A stretch of DNA of 64,000 nt from GCA-2705995 sp965661625 (lineage in GTDB: Bacteria; Bacteroidota; Bacteroidia; Flavobacteriales_G; Salibacteraceae): the NCBI GenBank assembly GCA_965661625.1, contig CBFIEM010000015.1, forward strand, positions 15,382-79,381, given 5' to 3'. Position 1 is the first letter of the stretch; the number at the start of each line of letters is the position of its first letter. Of this stretch, positions 46,001 through 53,993 are shown piece after piece. The position numbers were made by a program, and so were the translations under genes. Below the pieces are notes generated by a model, which was not told where the DNA came from, did no database searches, and saw only the letters and a list, made by a program, of their open reading frames with translations.

Positions 46001-47510
46001 TTCTCCGTGCATAGATCTAAGTGGCACGAATGATCCAAAGCTCGGCTTTTGGTACCATGCATGGGGGAATTCAATTGGCGAATTGCATGTAGATGTATTG
46101 AGTGATGGCGTTTGGTACCTGGATGTGGCTCCACCAATAGCGGGCGACCAAGGAAACCAGTGGTTGCAGCAAGAAACCTTATTGAACAACTTTGTTGGAC
46201 AAGAAATAGTAATCCGTTTCAGAGGAAGCACAGGGAATGGATGGTCAAGTGATATGGGACTAGACGACATCAACCTAACAACCCTTCCTGCAGCACAATT
46301 TACTACACAATATGACTCGTTCTGTTTGGGCCAAACCGTCGACCTCCAGAATTTGACCACACATGGTAATGCATACAACTGGAATATTGTTCAGAATACA
46401 TTCACCTACGCAAGTGGAAGCAGTACTACATTTAGCCCGAGCATTTTACCAAATGACACTGGTTGGTATGATGTTCAGTTGATTGCTACCAATGGAACGG
46501 GAAGTGATACTAGTTTCATCCAAAATGCTTTCTACGTAGGAATATTTAGCGCTCCTTCCCTCACTTCCAATGCTGTGCAAAATAAATTCTGCTTCGGTGA
46601 TTCAGCAATATTCACAGCGACTGGAAATGCTCAGCAATTTAGCTTTTATGTAAATGGAGCTGTTGTGCAGTCCGGTCTAGACACTACCTGGTCAAGCGCC
46701 AACTTGAGTACGGGAGATTCCGTTTGGGTTAGCCATATCATTAACCCTACCTGCGAAGAAGTAAGCAGCAAGATAGTTGTTCAAATTCAACCAGAATTAT
46801 CCGGAATGCTACTTTCGAGCAGCAACCAGGACTTGATTATTTGTGCTGGTGATACCGTAACAATTCAGGCACCAAGTAACTTATTGGTCTACGATTTTTA
46901 TATTGACAGCACATTAGTCCAAAGTACCCCTGATTCTGTATTCCAAACCAATCAGTTGGCACAAGGCAGTGAAGTTTATTGTGTGCTTTTTGATAGTATT
47001 GGCTGTACAGGCATTTCTGACACCTTAACCTATACGGTGGTTCAATTTCCACAGCCCCCCAGCATTGTTACACTCGGCAACAACGTATTGCAGTCTACAG
47101 GTATTGGAACCAGTTACCGTTGGTGGAAAGATGGAATACTGCTAACAGATACAACACAAACTATAACGGCAACAGGCAATGGTATTTATGAAGTTCAAGT
47201 AATCGATGGACCTTGTTTATCACTTGTTTCTGAACCCTACAATCACATCATGTCTGGTGTATCATACATTTCAATGGCTGGGTTACAAATCTTCCCAAAC
47301 CCAGCACGTGAAGAAGTCTATTTAGATGTAGAAACGAACGCATTTAACCGTGTTCAGTTTTACAATGCGCTCGGGCAAGAAGTACTTCAGGGGAGTCTTC
47401 AATCAGGACGAAATACAATTCACATTCAACGGTTGAAGGGCGGGATTTACACGTTGCATCTAACCGGAGCAAATGGTTCAAGTGCATTTTCAAAACTTAT
47501 CATTCAATAA
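43020..47510 (+). CDS. Giant S8 (subtilase) peptidase-like T9SS protein
   Basis: A 1496-residue secreted protein. A signal peptide (MNITLTRFLAITVFCVSFVS) is followed by a prodomain and an S8 domain (about residues 220-480). The catalytic His is in SGHKTGVSWRMASAGN, the oxyanion Asn in VNNSFGYG, and the Ser in GGTSHASPNLAGVNALL. The expected Asp segment reads GVSIAVNEGGTVDS, so the catalytic Asp may be replaced. Then come a P-domain-like region (TVYWTDKEATAGITG), fibronectin/CARDB-like parts, a MAM/concanavalin-like domain (LPYTQNFDAFNTCSTAWG ... MGLDDINLT), Ig-like modules and a tail (IFPNPAREEVYLDVET). A frame extends to 42804 without support. Proteolytic activity is uncertain. Confidence 0.9.
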   Translation: MNITLTRFLAITVFCVSFVSLVAQNAAQRFENQLDQIRADQAEYDNQKLWCYLKFADVPTAAQRALLVESHVALMQYEPDLTWFANFPTSTSSSTLIAAGVVKLKVKPLHQKIDGRILSHTVPHYAKIAGGVKANITVGTVKNYTSILAQFAELNISVESTFEPLGILTVSGNDSALKQAAKLPFVIYIELPEPPAELEIENEMTMTRGPYINGYYNLDGLNGEGVSIAVNEGGTVDSIYSPDFKNRLDRSLESGTASGHKTGVSWRMASAGNINPIHRGQAWGADLSSGGINFTNAAIANVNIVNNSFGYGCITTNTTYNSAAATNDFLVHNYERFMITYSCGNIGNSGCATYGAGPGWGNITGLVKSAKNIFAVGAMNTSDQLTAFSSRGPAMDGRILPDITATGPGGTSHASPNLAGVNALLIEAYRNANSNMWPNSGLIKGIILNTADDIENPGPDYKTGFGRINARRALTVIDNNQFLTDSVANTAINTHNITVPTGVSKLKVTVYWTDKEATAGITGKTLVNNLDARIQSPSGTWTMPWVLNPFPHPDSLNAFAVRATDTLNNVELITLENPSAGSYTVEVNGALVPFGPQKYQVIYSFVYDSITVIYPRGGEGLVPGESRHIRWDAFSTSQTFDLDYSADSGTTWQSIATGLDSAARSYNWSIPTTYSGKHLVRVTRGSMSATSHDPFTVADPPTNLALVWRCADSAIFSWDSVPGALGYRVYRLANKFMDTVMFTTDTYALLQNLSSTEREWVTVQTVLPDNGSSRRAIAIGIEPGNTNCIGNDLAIDRILSPSAGYYPSCFVGDAMDLVIQVINTGTSSLNYIPIAFTINGGTPNHDTIFTPLNSAAQNSISYPLAFTLQNGLNTLRVWSTYPGDANATNDTLEITLNTYLSNSITLPYTQNFDAFNTCSTAWGCASIACGLSQGWYNLLNTTVDSIDWRTHSGATGSGGTGPSTDHTSGNGNYLYLEGSGNGGSGCQNKEALLHSPCIDLSGTNDPKLGFWYHAWGNSIGELHVDVLSDGVWYLDVAPPIAGDQGNQWLQQETLLNNFVGQEIVIRFRGSTGNGWSSDMGLDDINLTTLPAAQFTTQYDSFCLGQTVDLQNLTTHGNAYNWNIVQNTFTYASGSSTTFSPSILPNDTGWYDVQLIATNGTGSDTSFIQNAFYVGIFSAPSLTSNAVQNKFCFGDSAIFTATGNAQQFSFYVNGAVVQSGLDTTWSSANLSTGDSVWVSHIINPTCEEVSSKIVVQIQPELSGMLLSSSNQDLIICAGDTVTIQAPSNLLVYDFYIDSTLVQSTPDSVFQTNQLAQGSEVYCVLFDSIGCTGISDTLTYTVVQFPQPPSIVTLGNNVLQSTGIGTSYRWWKDGILLTDTTQTITATGNGIYEVQVIDGPCLSLVSEPYNHIMSGVSYISMAGLQIFPNPAREEVYLDVETNAFNRVQFYNALGQEVLQGSLQSGRNTIHIQRLKGGIYTLHLTGANGSSAFSKLIIQ

Positions 47511-47619
47511 TCCCACCATTCATTTTTCAAAGGGTTGGAACAAACACCACTGGCTAATCCTGCAAATGAAAGCACAGTATACTAGCGAAATTAATAAAGC
47601 GTTACCAGCCTAAAGTATT

Positions 47620-48036
47620 ATGACAATTAAGACCCTATTAATCGTTTCGATAAGTTGCATAGCACTTTGCGCTTGTGATCGGCCAAAATGTGCCAACGAC
47701 AATCCCATTTTTGCCAATCAGCCTCCTGATTCGAAAACGTACAAAGATGAATTGGTAAAGCAACTCGCGTTAACCGATAAAAACCAACTCACCTATTGGC
47801 TCCAAAAATATGATGATACCGATGGTGTAGAGTCACTCTACTTTCACATTCAAGGTGATGGGTTATGTGCCATACTGCACCTTTCTATGAATCATTGGAA
47901 CAAACTGGAGCATGTTCGCAGTAAAAAAGGAGTTGGTAGAAGAGGTGCAGAGTTCACTAACCTCACTTTCGACATTGAGCAGGATTCACTTTCAACACAG
48001 TTCATCTACTCATCTTACGATCGCTTGATAGATTGA
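47620..48036 (+). CDS. Hypothetical lipoprotein
   Basis: Not recognised. A 138-residue protein with a lipoprotein signal (MTIKTLLIVSISCIALCAC, Cys at 19). The mature part is polar, with YKDELVKQLALTDKNQLTYWL and ESLYFHIQGDGLCAILHLSM, suggesting a small alpha/beta domain. It is likely anchored in the outer membrane. It is convergent with the phosphotransferase gene 8 bp away and preceded by 109 bp without clear promoter. No family can be named with confidence. Confidence 0.7.
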   Translation: MTIKTLLIVSISCIALCACDRPKCANDNPIFANQPPDSKTYKDELVKQLALTDKNQLTYWLQKYDDTDGVESLYFHIQGDGLCAILHLSMNHWNKLEHVRSKKGVGRRGAEFTNLTFDIEQDSLSTQFIYSSYDRLID

Positions 48037-48044
48037 TAAACGAA

Positions 48045-49034
48045 TCAAGACGGTGCTAACTCCTCAAGTAGTGCTTCCATCCTACCCAAACTATGGGCGT
48101 TTATTTTATGATGCGTAGGCATCCACCCCAACAAAAATCGAACGAAATCCGCATTTGCAAAAGCGTACATTGTTCTCCATTCTTGCTCTAATTGCAGAAA
48201 GTTTATTCTTGTGCTGCGCTTAGAAAGTGCTTTACGCAAACATTTAAAATAATGATCCAACAAGCTGTTTTCGTATTTGATTTGATCTTGTTCCGACAAA
48301 CAGCTTCCCAATAGGTAATTGACATCTTTCATTCCACACCCTCCACCGACGTATTGAAAATCGACGGCTGCTGCGCTTTGCATACCAGAAGAAAAACAGA
48401 AATTAGCCACTTTAGCATCTCCGTGAACCAACGTTTTGAAACGACATGAATTGAGTTGCTCATCAATTACAGGTGCCAGCGTCTTTAGCTTATTATGGTC
48501 CATGTTTTGCCATTCATCTTTTCGCGTTTCAAGATGCCAATAGGTACCAACAGGCCATAAACCTTCTGGCTCCCTATTCATAAAAGTAGCGTGAAAGTTT
48601 GCTAACCAGTTTAAACACACCTTAGCTTCATCACTATCCAGTGAATCTTTTAGAACAGGATGCTTACCCTGTAAATCCTCCATAACTAACCATGTATGTT
48701 CACCCGATTCATAGTAGCCTAAAAACTGTGGCACGTTGCAATGGTTATCACAGTCCTTACTCCATTCCTGGTAAAAATGTTGCTCCACCTCGTAAGAAAC
48801 GAGCTTGCGCTGATGCGATGAATTTGTATTCCAACCACGCGGATGGCCTTCGGGTTGCACCGAACGAATCTGTTTTACTACAATTTGATCGTAATTCGCA
48901 CCTGTGAGTTGATACCGTATGATTTGTCCATAGCCGCTCCAAAGCGACTGAATAACTTCAAGCTTATTGCAGGTTTTGGCTCCAGTGAGCTTGAGTAGTT
49001 GATCTTCAAAAGATGTTAAATCAGCTTGATTCAT
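48045..49034 (-). CDS. Aminoglycoside phosphotransferase/ecdysteroid-kinase-like protein
   Basis: A 329-residue small-molecule kinase of the protein-kinase-like fold. The catalytic HGDAKVANF (Brenner-type, equivalent to the HxDxxxxN motif) and the metal-binding VDFQYVGGGCGMKDVNYLL are clear. The N-lobe has GYGQIIRYQLTGANYDQIVVKQI, and the hinge is TWLVMEDLQGK. The VDFQ form is characteristic of ecdysteroid-kinase-like and choline-kinase-like members rather than antibiotic-resistance kinases. Start: the ATG at 49034 follows a -7-like box by 6 nt; the frame extends to 49082. Substrate unknown. Confidence 0.85.
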   Translation of the reverse strand: MNQADLTSFEDQLLKLTGAKTCNKLEVIQSLWSGYGQIIRYQLTGANYDQIVVKQIRSVQPEGHPRGWNTNSSHQRKLVSYEVEQHFYQEWSKDCDNHCNVPQFLGYYESGEHTWLVMEDLQGKHPVLKDSLDSDEAKVCLNWLANFHATFMNREPEGLWPVGTYWHLETRKDEWQNMDHNKLKTLAPVIDEQLNSCRFKTLVHGDAKVANFCFSSGMQSAAAVDFQYVGGGCGMKDVNYLLGSCLSEQDQIKYENSLLDHYFKCLRKALSKRSTRINFLQLEQEWRTMYAFANADFVRFLLGWMPTHHKINAHSLGRMEALLEELAPS

Positions 49035-49040
49035 TGTGCA

Positions 49041-49048
49041 CAAAAATG
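49041..49048 (-). promoter_or_regulatory. Possible -7 box of the phosphotransferase gene
   Basis: CATTTTTG (one mismatch to TAnnTTTG) on the minus strand, 6 nt before the ATG at 49034. Confidence 0.35.
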
Positions 49049-49139
49049 AACATTTTAGGCTCCCTTTAACACCATTCAACACGCAAAATGCCTAGCTGAA
49101 AAACAACTAGGCATTCCTATTTCTCGATATGTGTTACTG

Positions 49140-49739
49140 TTAGCCAGCACATTTCTGAGGCAATGCTTCAGTCTCTTGTTTTCCCCAAACTGGTGCATGT
49201 GGGTTAGGTTGCTTAAAGGATTTGAACTTTTCCATTGCCAATTCTAACAGCGGTTTAGCAGTAGCACATCCTCCTCCATAATTAGCAGGTATAAACATTT
49301 TAGACTGCCCCATAAGAAAGAGCACTCGGGGATTATCCGAATTAATACGCATCGCTTTTTCTAAGGCGGTACCGCTCATTGAGCCATATTTATAGCCTCG
49401 CTTTGCAGGATCCACCAAAACACGTGCACTGTAGATCATGCTGGCTATGCATAACACTTCTTCATTTGCTGGTGATCTTTTCTGGGCCTCAGTGAATTGC
49501 GCCTCTGCCAAATCCAAAACCCCATCGAGGTTGGAATATTCGCGATGAGCAAATGCAGCCAACGTATAACAGTATGCTGAATAATAACTGGGATACCAAT
49601 CCTCCGAATCAAGGGGTGCTAAAGAAGCAAATTTTTCTGCCATTTCTAGGTAATGATCAGCAGTATTCTTAGTCCCTATTTCATCAATGTAGTTAGTAAG
49701 TTTAGCATTCGGCGTAAAACCTGATAGTGCAATTAGCAA
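49140..49739 (-). CDS. Small TPR-like secreted protein with unclear start
   Basis: A helical repeat protein: DHYLEMAEKFASLAPLDSED, SYYSAYCYTLAAFAHREYSN, LAEAQFTEAQKRSPANEEVL and NPRVLFLMGQSKMFIPANYG resemble tetratricopeptide units. The frame opens at a TTG (49739), but upstream codons in the same frame (KLLGLCLLLIALSGFTPNA) form a better signal peptide. They lack a standard start before a stop at 49770-49772. An ATG at 49763-49765 is one base out of frame, so a single lost base may have removed the proper start. From the TTG, 199 residues are coded. Function unknown; conserved Bacteroidota proteins of this type report on envelope metabolism only by association. Confidence 0.65.
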   Translation of the reverse strand: MLIALSGFTPNAKLTNYIDEIGTKNTADHYLEMAEKFASLAPLDSEDWYPSYYSAYCYTLAAFAHREYSNLDGVLDLAEAQFTEAQKRSPANEEVLCIASMIYSARVLVDPAKRGYKYGSMSGTALEKAMRINSDNPRVLFLMGQSKMFIPANYGGGCATAKPLLELAMEKFKSFKQPNPHAPVWGKQETEALPQKCAG

Positions 49740-49963
49740 CAGGCAAAGTCCTAAAAGTTTAACATGTAATCATCTGGTTTAAAAGGTTGAGTGATTTATT
49801 ATCACAATGCAAACATAAACTAGTTTATTTTATAAACCATATGAAAAAAGTGTTTTTCTTCCAATTCAATAATCCCTACACCACTTTATTGAACCAATCT
49901 TACCTACACAATCCGAGATGACTTGGTACTAACACAAAAAAACTGACCGCATGCTTCATGAAC

Positions 49964-49980
49964 TGCATGTGTCACATGCA
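49964..49980. promoter_or_regulatory. 17-bp perfect palindrome, candidate operator of the AsmA-like gene
   Basis: TGCATGTGTCACATGCA has two 8-bp arms around one central base. It lies 11 bp before the -7 box at 49992, where a -33 element or a repressor site would be. Confidence 0.5.
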
Positions 49981-49991
49981 TAATAATTACT

Positions 49992-49999
49992 TAGTTTCG
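49992..49999 (+). promoter_or_regulatory. -7 box of the AsmA-like gene
   Basis: TAGTTTCG fits TAnnTTYG and ends 5 nt before the ATG at 50005. The rest of the 265-bp gap (49740-50004) holds no gene that I can support. Confidence 0.5.
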
Positions 50000-50004
50000 A
50001 ATTT

Positions 50005-53000
50005 ATGAAAGGTCGAAGACGAATCAAATGGATTTTAGGTGGACTGATGGTGCCATTGAGCGTAATTGTGGCCGCAATTCTGGTCTTTTACATCAAGCAG
50101 GATGCAATTATCCAAAGTGAGCTAAGCGCACTGAATCAAGGATATACTGGTAAAATTTCACTGGGTGATAGTCACCTCTCCCTTTTCGAGAATTTCCCGT
50201 ACGTGAGTTTAAAAATTGACGATGTGACTATAGCTGAATCCAAGGATGAACATGCTCAAACCATTTTGGCTGTTTCGGATATCTATGTAGGCTTCAAAAT
50301 TACCGACCTACTTGTTGGCGATTATATTATTCATTCAATAGTTGTAGAAGATGGATTCTTTGATCTGGTGCTTCATCCTGATGGCACAACAAACATTGAA
50401 ATTGCCCTGCAAACACAAACACAAGAAGAAGAAGTTTCAACACCCATTGCCATAAGCTTGAATAAAATTGAACTCATCCAATTGGAGTTCCATCAGCGTG
50501 AAGAAGCAACCGAGCTAGATATTGCCACCTCAATTTCACATGCAGTAGGTGGCTTTAATACGGATGGAAACCTCATGTCATCGCATGTCGATGCCGAATT
50601 CACCTTAAACGTTACCGATCATGGTGATACCACATATTTTAACCATAAACATTTTGAATTTCATACTGACTTAAGTTACAACACCGAAACTGGTTTTCTC
50701 CAGTTTGCCCCATCTGGAATTACCATGGAACATGGCGATTTTGAACTTTCGGGAAGCGTTGACACCAAGCATGAAATGCATGTTGATATAGCGTTAAAAG
50801 GCACTAAACCTAGTTTCGACATGTTCATTGCATTTGCGCCTACCGAAGTCATACCCATCTTAGAACGCTACGAAAATGCCGGGAAAATTTACTTCAACGC
50901 AACCTTAGAAGGCCCTACAACAAATGGACGACAGCCTGCCATTGCAGCCAGTTTCGGAGCGGATGAGGCATACCTTGAGAATACAACTGTAGGAAAGCGT
51001 ATTGATGACATGGGATTCTCAGGCTCATTTACCAATGGGTCAGAACGGAGCCTTGCAACCATGAAGTTTGTGCTCAAGGATGTTTCTGCAAACATGGAAA
51101 AAGGACGCTTTCTCGGCTCAGTATCAGTAACAAACTTTGAGGTTCCAGATATTCAAATGGAGTTAGATGCAGATTTTGACCTTAAATTTTGGGCGGACTT
51201 TTTAAACCTTGAGGACGTTGATGAATTGGGAGGTAGTGTAAACATGGTGATGAAATTCCATGACATCATAGACCTCGATCATCCAGAAAAATCAATAAAA
51301 GAACTCAGTCAAGCGTACTATGCTGAACTCAATGTTGCCGACTTTACCTTAAACTCAAACACCCTTCCCGCCCCAATTGAAGATTTAGACATCCATTTGG
51401 AAATGAATGGCAAGCGAGCAACATTGGATAAATTCGATATGAAAATGGGTGGTTCCGACCTCAACCTCTCAGGGTACTTATCTGATCTACCTGCAATTGT
51501 ACACCACACCCCTACTCCCGTTGAAGCCCACCTCAAAATAGCTGCAGATAAATTGGACTTAGCTCAACTTACTGATTACAACGCAAAAGATAGTACGGGC
51601 ATAAATGAGCTCATATCCGACTTACTCATGGAGTTTTCCTTTGACGCATCTGGCAATGCTTTTACAGAATTCAGTACCCTTCCAAACGGGTCTTTTTACT
51701 TAGACGGCTTCTATGCGAAACTTCAAAATTACCCCCATGCTTTGCATGATTTTCACGCAGACCTCTCTATAACAGATGACGAAATTGAAATCACCGATTT
51801 CACAGGGCATGTAGATGCCACAGATTTTCACTTCAATGGAAAAGTGCGCGGTTATCCGGCGTTCTTAGAGGATTCAGTTCATGAACTTGTACATGCCGAC
51901 ATTACCTTAACATCGGATTTGTTTCGACCGAACGACCTGTTTACTTATGGCGGAGAGAATCACGTCCCCATTGAATACCGTGATGAAGAAATTGAACGTT
52001 TGAAGTTACACGTTGGGGCTAAAGCGCTTTACGACAGTTCAACCTTTAAATCAATTTCGGTTAACCTCGATGAGTGGTCAGGTAAAATGCACCTGCACCC
52101 CCTGCGCTTTGAGGAGTTCAACGGTTTTTTTAAATATGCCAATGAAAACCTTACTGTGCGTGACTTTCATGGGAAGCTAGGTCACTCATCATTCACCATA
52201 GACTTAAATTATTACTTGGGTGATGACCTGAAATCAAGTACCGCAAAAAATCTTTTCTCGATCAAATCTCCATCGATTAATTTCGATGAGCTCTTCAATT
52301 TCAATGTTGGATCGCCAGAAAAAATAGACACGAGCTCAACAAAAACAACAGCTGACAGCCCAGAACATGCGGACGCTTTCAATCTTTTTGAACTCCCCTT
52401 TTCCGATATGGATTTCAATGTTGAAATAGATCACTTCACCTATCACCGTTACAATTTACGTGAGCTAAAAACACGTTTCCACACAACGCCTGATCATTAC
52501 TTACACTTAGATACCCTTTCAGTGAATGCCGCAGGAGGAAGTTTTGCTATGAATGGGTACTTAGACGGCACAGACCCTGACCACATCTACTTAAAACCTC
52601 ACCTGCACATCACTAATGTTTATTTAGATCAGTTACTATATAAGTTCGAGAATTTTGGCCAAGATGAGCTGGTTTCGAATAACCTTCACGGAAAACTTAC
52701 AGCGTCCATCTGGGGCGATATTCGTGTATATCCAGATTTAACTCCAGACTTAGACCAATCTGAAGTTCATCTCGATGCACAAATTCTCAACGGCCGACTT
52801 GAAGATTATGAACCCATGTTATTATTAGCCGATTATTTCGGAGATAAGGACTTAACAAATATTCGATTTGATACCATTGAAAACCACATGGACCTTACAC
52901 GCGGTTTGTTGAGTATCCCTAACATGACCATTGAATCTACCTTAGGACATTTGGAACTGTCTGGCACCCAGGACATGAATGATAACATCGATTACTTTAT

Positions 53001-53208
53001 GCGCATACCATGGAGCCTTGTTAAAGAAGCTTCCAAAAACAAACTCTTTGGTGCGCGTCGTGATGAAGACTCTCCGGAAGATGAAATCATTGAGCTCGAC
53101 CCGAATAAAAAAGTAAAGTACCTCAACATCAATATGGTTGGTACCCTAGATAGTTTTGATATCAAGCTTAAAAAGCCAAAATCAGGGAATCGACTGCTTA
53201 AGAAATAG
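50005..53208 (+). CDS. AsmA-family envelope protein
   Basis: A 1067-residue bitopic protein of the AsmA family, thought to move phospholipid across the periplasm or regulate outer-membrane biogenesis. One N-terminal membrane helix (WILGGLMVPLSVIVAAILVFYI) is followed by the AsmA start signature (GYTGKISLGDSHLSLFENFP and YVSLKIDDVTIAES). Many repeated beta-strands typical of repeating-beta-groove bridge proteins follow (FELSGSVDTKHEMHVDIAL, SDLNLSGYLSDLPA, GSFAMNGYLDGTDPDHIYL). The AsmA C-terminal block is present (ESTLGHLELSGTQDMNDNID ... YFMRIPWSLV). Its promoter has a palindrome and a -7 box. Monocistronic. Confidence 0.92.
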   Translation: MKGRRRIKWILGGLMVPLSVIVAAILVFYIKQDAIIQSELSALNQGYTGKISLGDSHLSLFENFPYVSLKIDDVTIAESKDEHAQTILAVSDIYVGFKITDLLVGDYIIHSIVVEDGFFDLVLHPDGTTNIEIALQTQTQEEEVSTPIAISLNKIELIQLEFHQREEATELDIATSISHAVGGFNTDGNLMSSHVDAEFTLNVTDHGDTTYFNHKHFEFHTDLSYNTETGFLQFAPSGITMEHGDFELSGSVDTKHEMHVDIALKGTKPSFDMFIAFAPTEVIPILERYENAGKIYFNATLEGPTTNGRQPAIAASFGADEAYLENTTVGKRIDDMGFSGSFTNGSERSLATMKFVLKDVSANMEKGRFLGSVSVTNFEVPDIQMELDADFDLKFWADFLNLEDVDELGGSVNMVMKFHDIIDLDHPEKSIKELSQAYYAELNVADFTLNSNTLPAPIEDLDIHLEMNGKRATLDKFDMKMGGSDLNLSGYLSDLPAIVHHTPTPVEAHLKIAADKLDLAQLTDYNAKDSTGINELISDLLMEFSFDASGNAFTEFSTLPNGSFYLDGFYAKLQNYPHALHDFHADLSITDDEIEITDFTGHVDATDFHFNGKVRGYPAFLEDSVHELVHADITLTSDLFRPNDLFTYGGENHVPIEYRDEEIERLKLHVGAKALYDSSTFKSISVNLDEWSGKMHLHPLRFEEFNGFFKYANENLTVRDFHGKLGHSSFTIDLNYYLGDDLKSSTAKNLFSIKSPSINFDELFNFNVGSPEKIDTSSTKTTADSPEHADAFNLFELPFSDMDFNVEIDHFTYHRYNLRELKTRFHTTPDHYLHLDTLSVNAAGGSFAMNGYLDGTDPDHIYLKPHLHITNVYLDQLLYKFENFGQDELVSNNLHGKLTASIWGDIRVYPDLTPDLDQSEVHLDAQILNGRLEDYEPMLLLADYFGDKDLTNIRFDTIENHMDLTRGLLSIPNMTIESTLGHLELSGTQDMNDNIDYFMRIPWSLVKEASKNKLFGARRDEDSPEDEIIELDPNKKVKYLNINMVGTLDSFDIKLKKPKSGNRLLKK

Positions 53209-53258
53209 CTCGGACTAACATAAAGTACTGGTGTTTTCATAGCCTGATATTATCTGAT

Positions 53259-53266
53259 TAACTTTG
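53259..53266 (+). promoter_or_regulatory. -7 box of the copper-regulator gene
   Basis: TAACTTTG, perfect TAnnTTTG, 45 nt before the ATG at 53312, leaving a leader of about 40 nt. It also speaks against the earlier in-frame TTG at 53264. Confidence 0.55.
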
Positions 53267-53311
53267 TATGACGCATTTTTCAAATGCAAAATCCATCAAC
53301 AAATAGCACCC

Positions 53312-53881
53312 ATGGGCGAACTCACCCTTCACATTAAAAACATGGTCTGTCCACGTTGTATTCAAGCTGTGAAGTCCAGCTTAGAAGCATTAAACCTGCC
53401 CTATCATGCTGTTCATTTGGGTGAGGTGTTCCTGAACCAGGAACTAACAACACAACAACAGCAAGCATTCAGCGAGCACATCGCTCAGCTCGGATTCGAA
53501 CTCTTGGAAAACTCGACATCACAGCTCATTGCGAAAGTAAAAACCATCATTATTGAGCAAGTACATTATTCAGATCAGGCGCTCAAAACAAATTTTTCAG
53601 TACTGATTGCGCGTCAATTAAACCACGACTATCCGTCCCTTAGTCGCTTGTTTTCATCGGTAGAAGGAATCACCATTGAGAAGTTCATCGCGCAGCAACG
53701 CATCGAAAAAGTCAAGGAACTGATTAACTACAATGAGCATTCGTTAACACAAATTGCTGCTAGTATGAATTACAGCAGTGTTGCACACCTTTCTGCACAA
53801 TTCAAAAAAGAAACGGGCATGACACCAACACAGTTCAAAAATCAGCAGACTTCAACGCGAAAGGCTATTGACAGTTTGTAG
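53312..53881 (+). CDS. AraC-family regulator with N-terminal metal-binding-like domain
   Basis: A 189-residue protein made of an N-terminal heavy-metal-associated-like domain (MGELTLHIKNMVCPRCIQAV, with CPRC in the place of the usual CxxC) and a C-terminal AraC-type double helix-turn-helix (EKFIAQQRIEKVKELINYNE, SLTQIAASMNYSSVAHLSAQ, FKKETGMTPTQFK). The CopA pump follows 112 bp downstream, so it is a good candidate for a copper or other soft-metal sensor controlling that pump. The ATG at 53312 starts the domain; upstream codons up to 53264 are not needed. The link of this sensor type to copA is inference from position and domain. Confidence 0.85.
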   Translation: MGELTLHIKNMVCPRCIQAVKSSLEALNLPYHAVHLGEVFLNQELTTQQQQAFSEHIAQLGFELLENSTSQLIAKVKTIIIEQVHYSDQALKTNFSVLIARQLNHDYPSLSRLFSSVEGITIEKFIAQQRIEKVKELINYNEHSLTQIAASMNYSSVAHLSAQFKKETGMTPTQFKNQQTSTRKAIDSL

Positions 53882-53896
53882 CAATATTTCATAAAT

Positions 53897-53912
53897 CATA
53901 ATCAGGATTATG
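53897..53912. promoter_or_regulatory. 16-bp dyad between regulator and copA
   Basis: CATAATC and GATTATG, separated by AG, form perfect 7-bp arms 15 bp behind the regulator stop. It could be a binding site or a weak RNA hairpin. Confidence 0.3.
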
Positions 53913-53957
53913 TAACACCTGTTTGGAGCTTTCCCTCCATTTTTGTTCCGTTAATTT

Positions 53958-53978
53958 AGTGTCGGAAACTCTGACACT
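53958..53978. promoter_or_regulatory. Candidate copA operator dyad
   Basis: Arms AGTGTC and GACACT are 9 nt apart, ending 15 bp before the copA ATG and lying in the expected promoter region. The spacing suits a dimeric regulator. Confidence 0.4.
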
Positions 53979-53993
53979 CAACAAGTAAAATAC

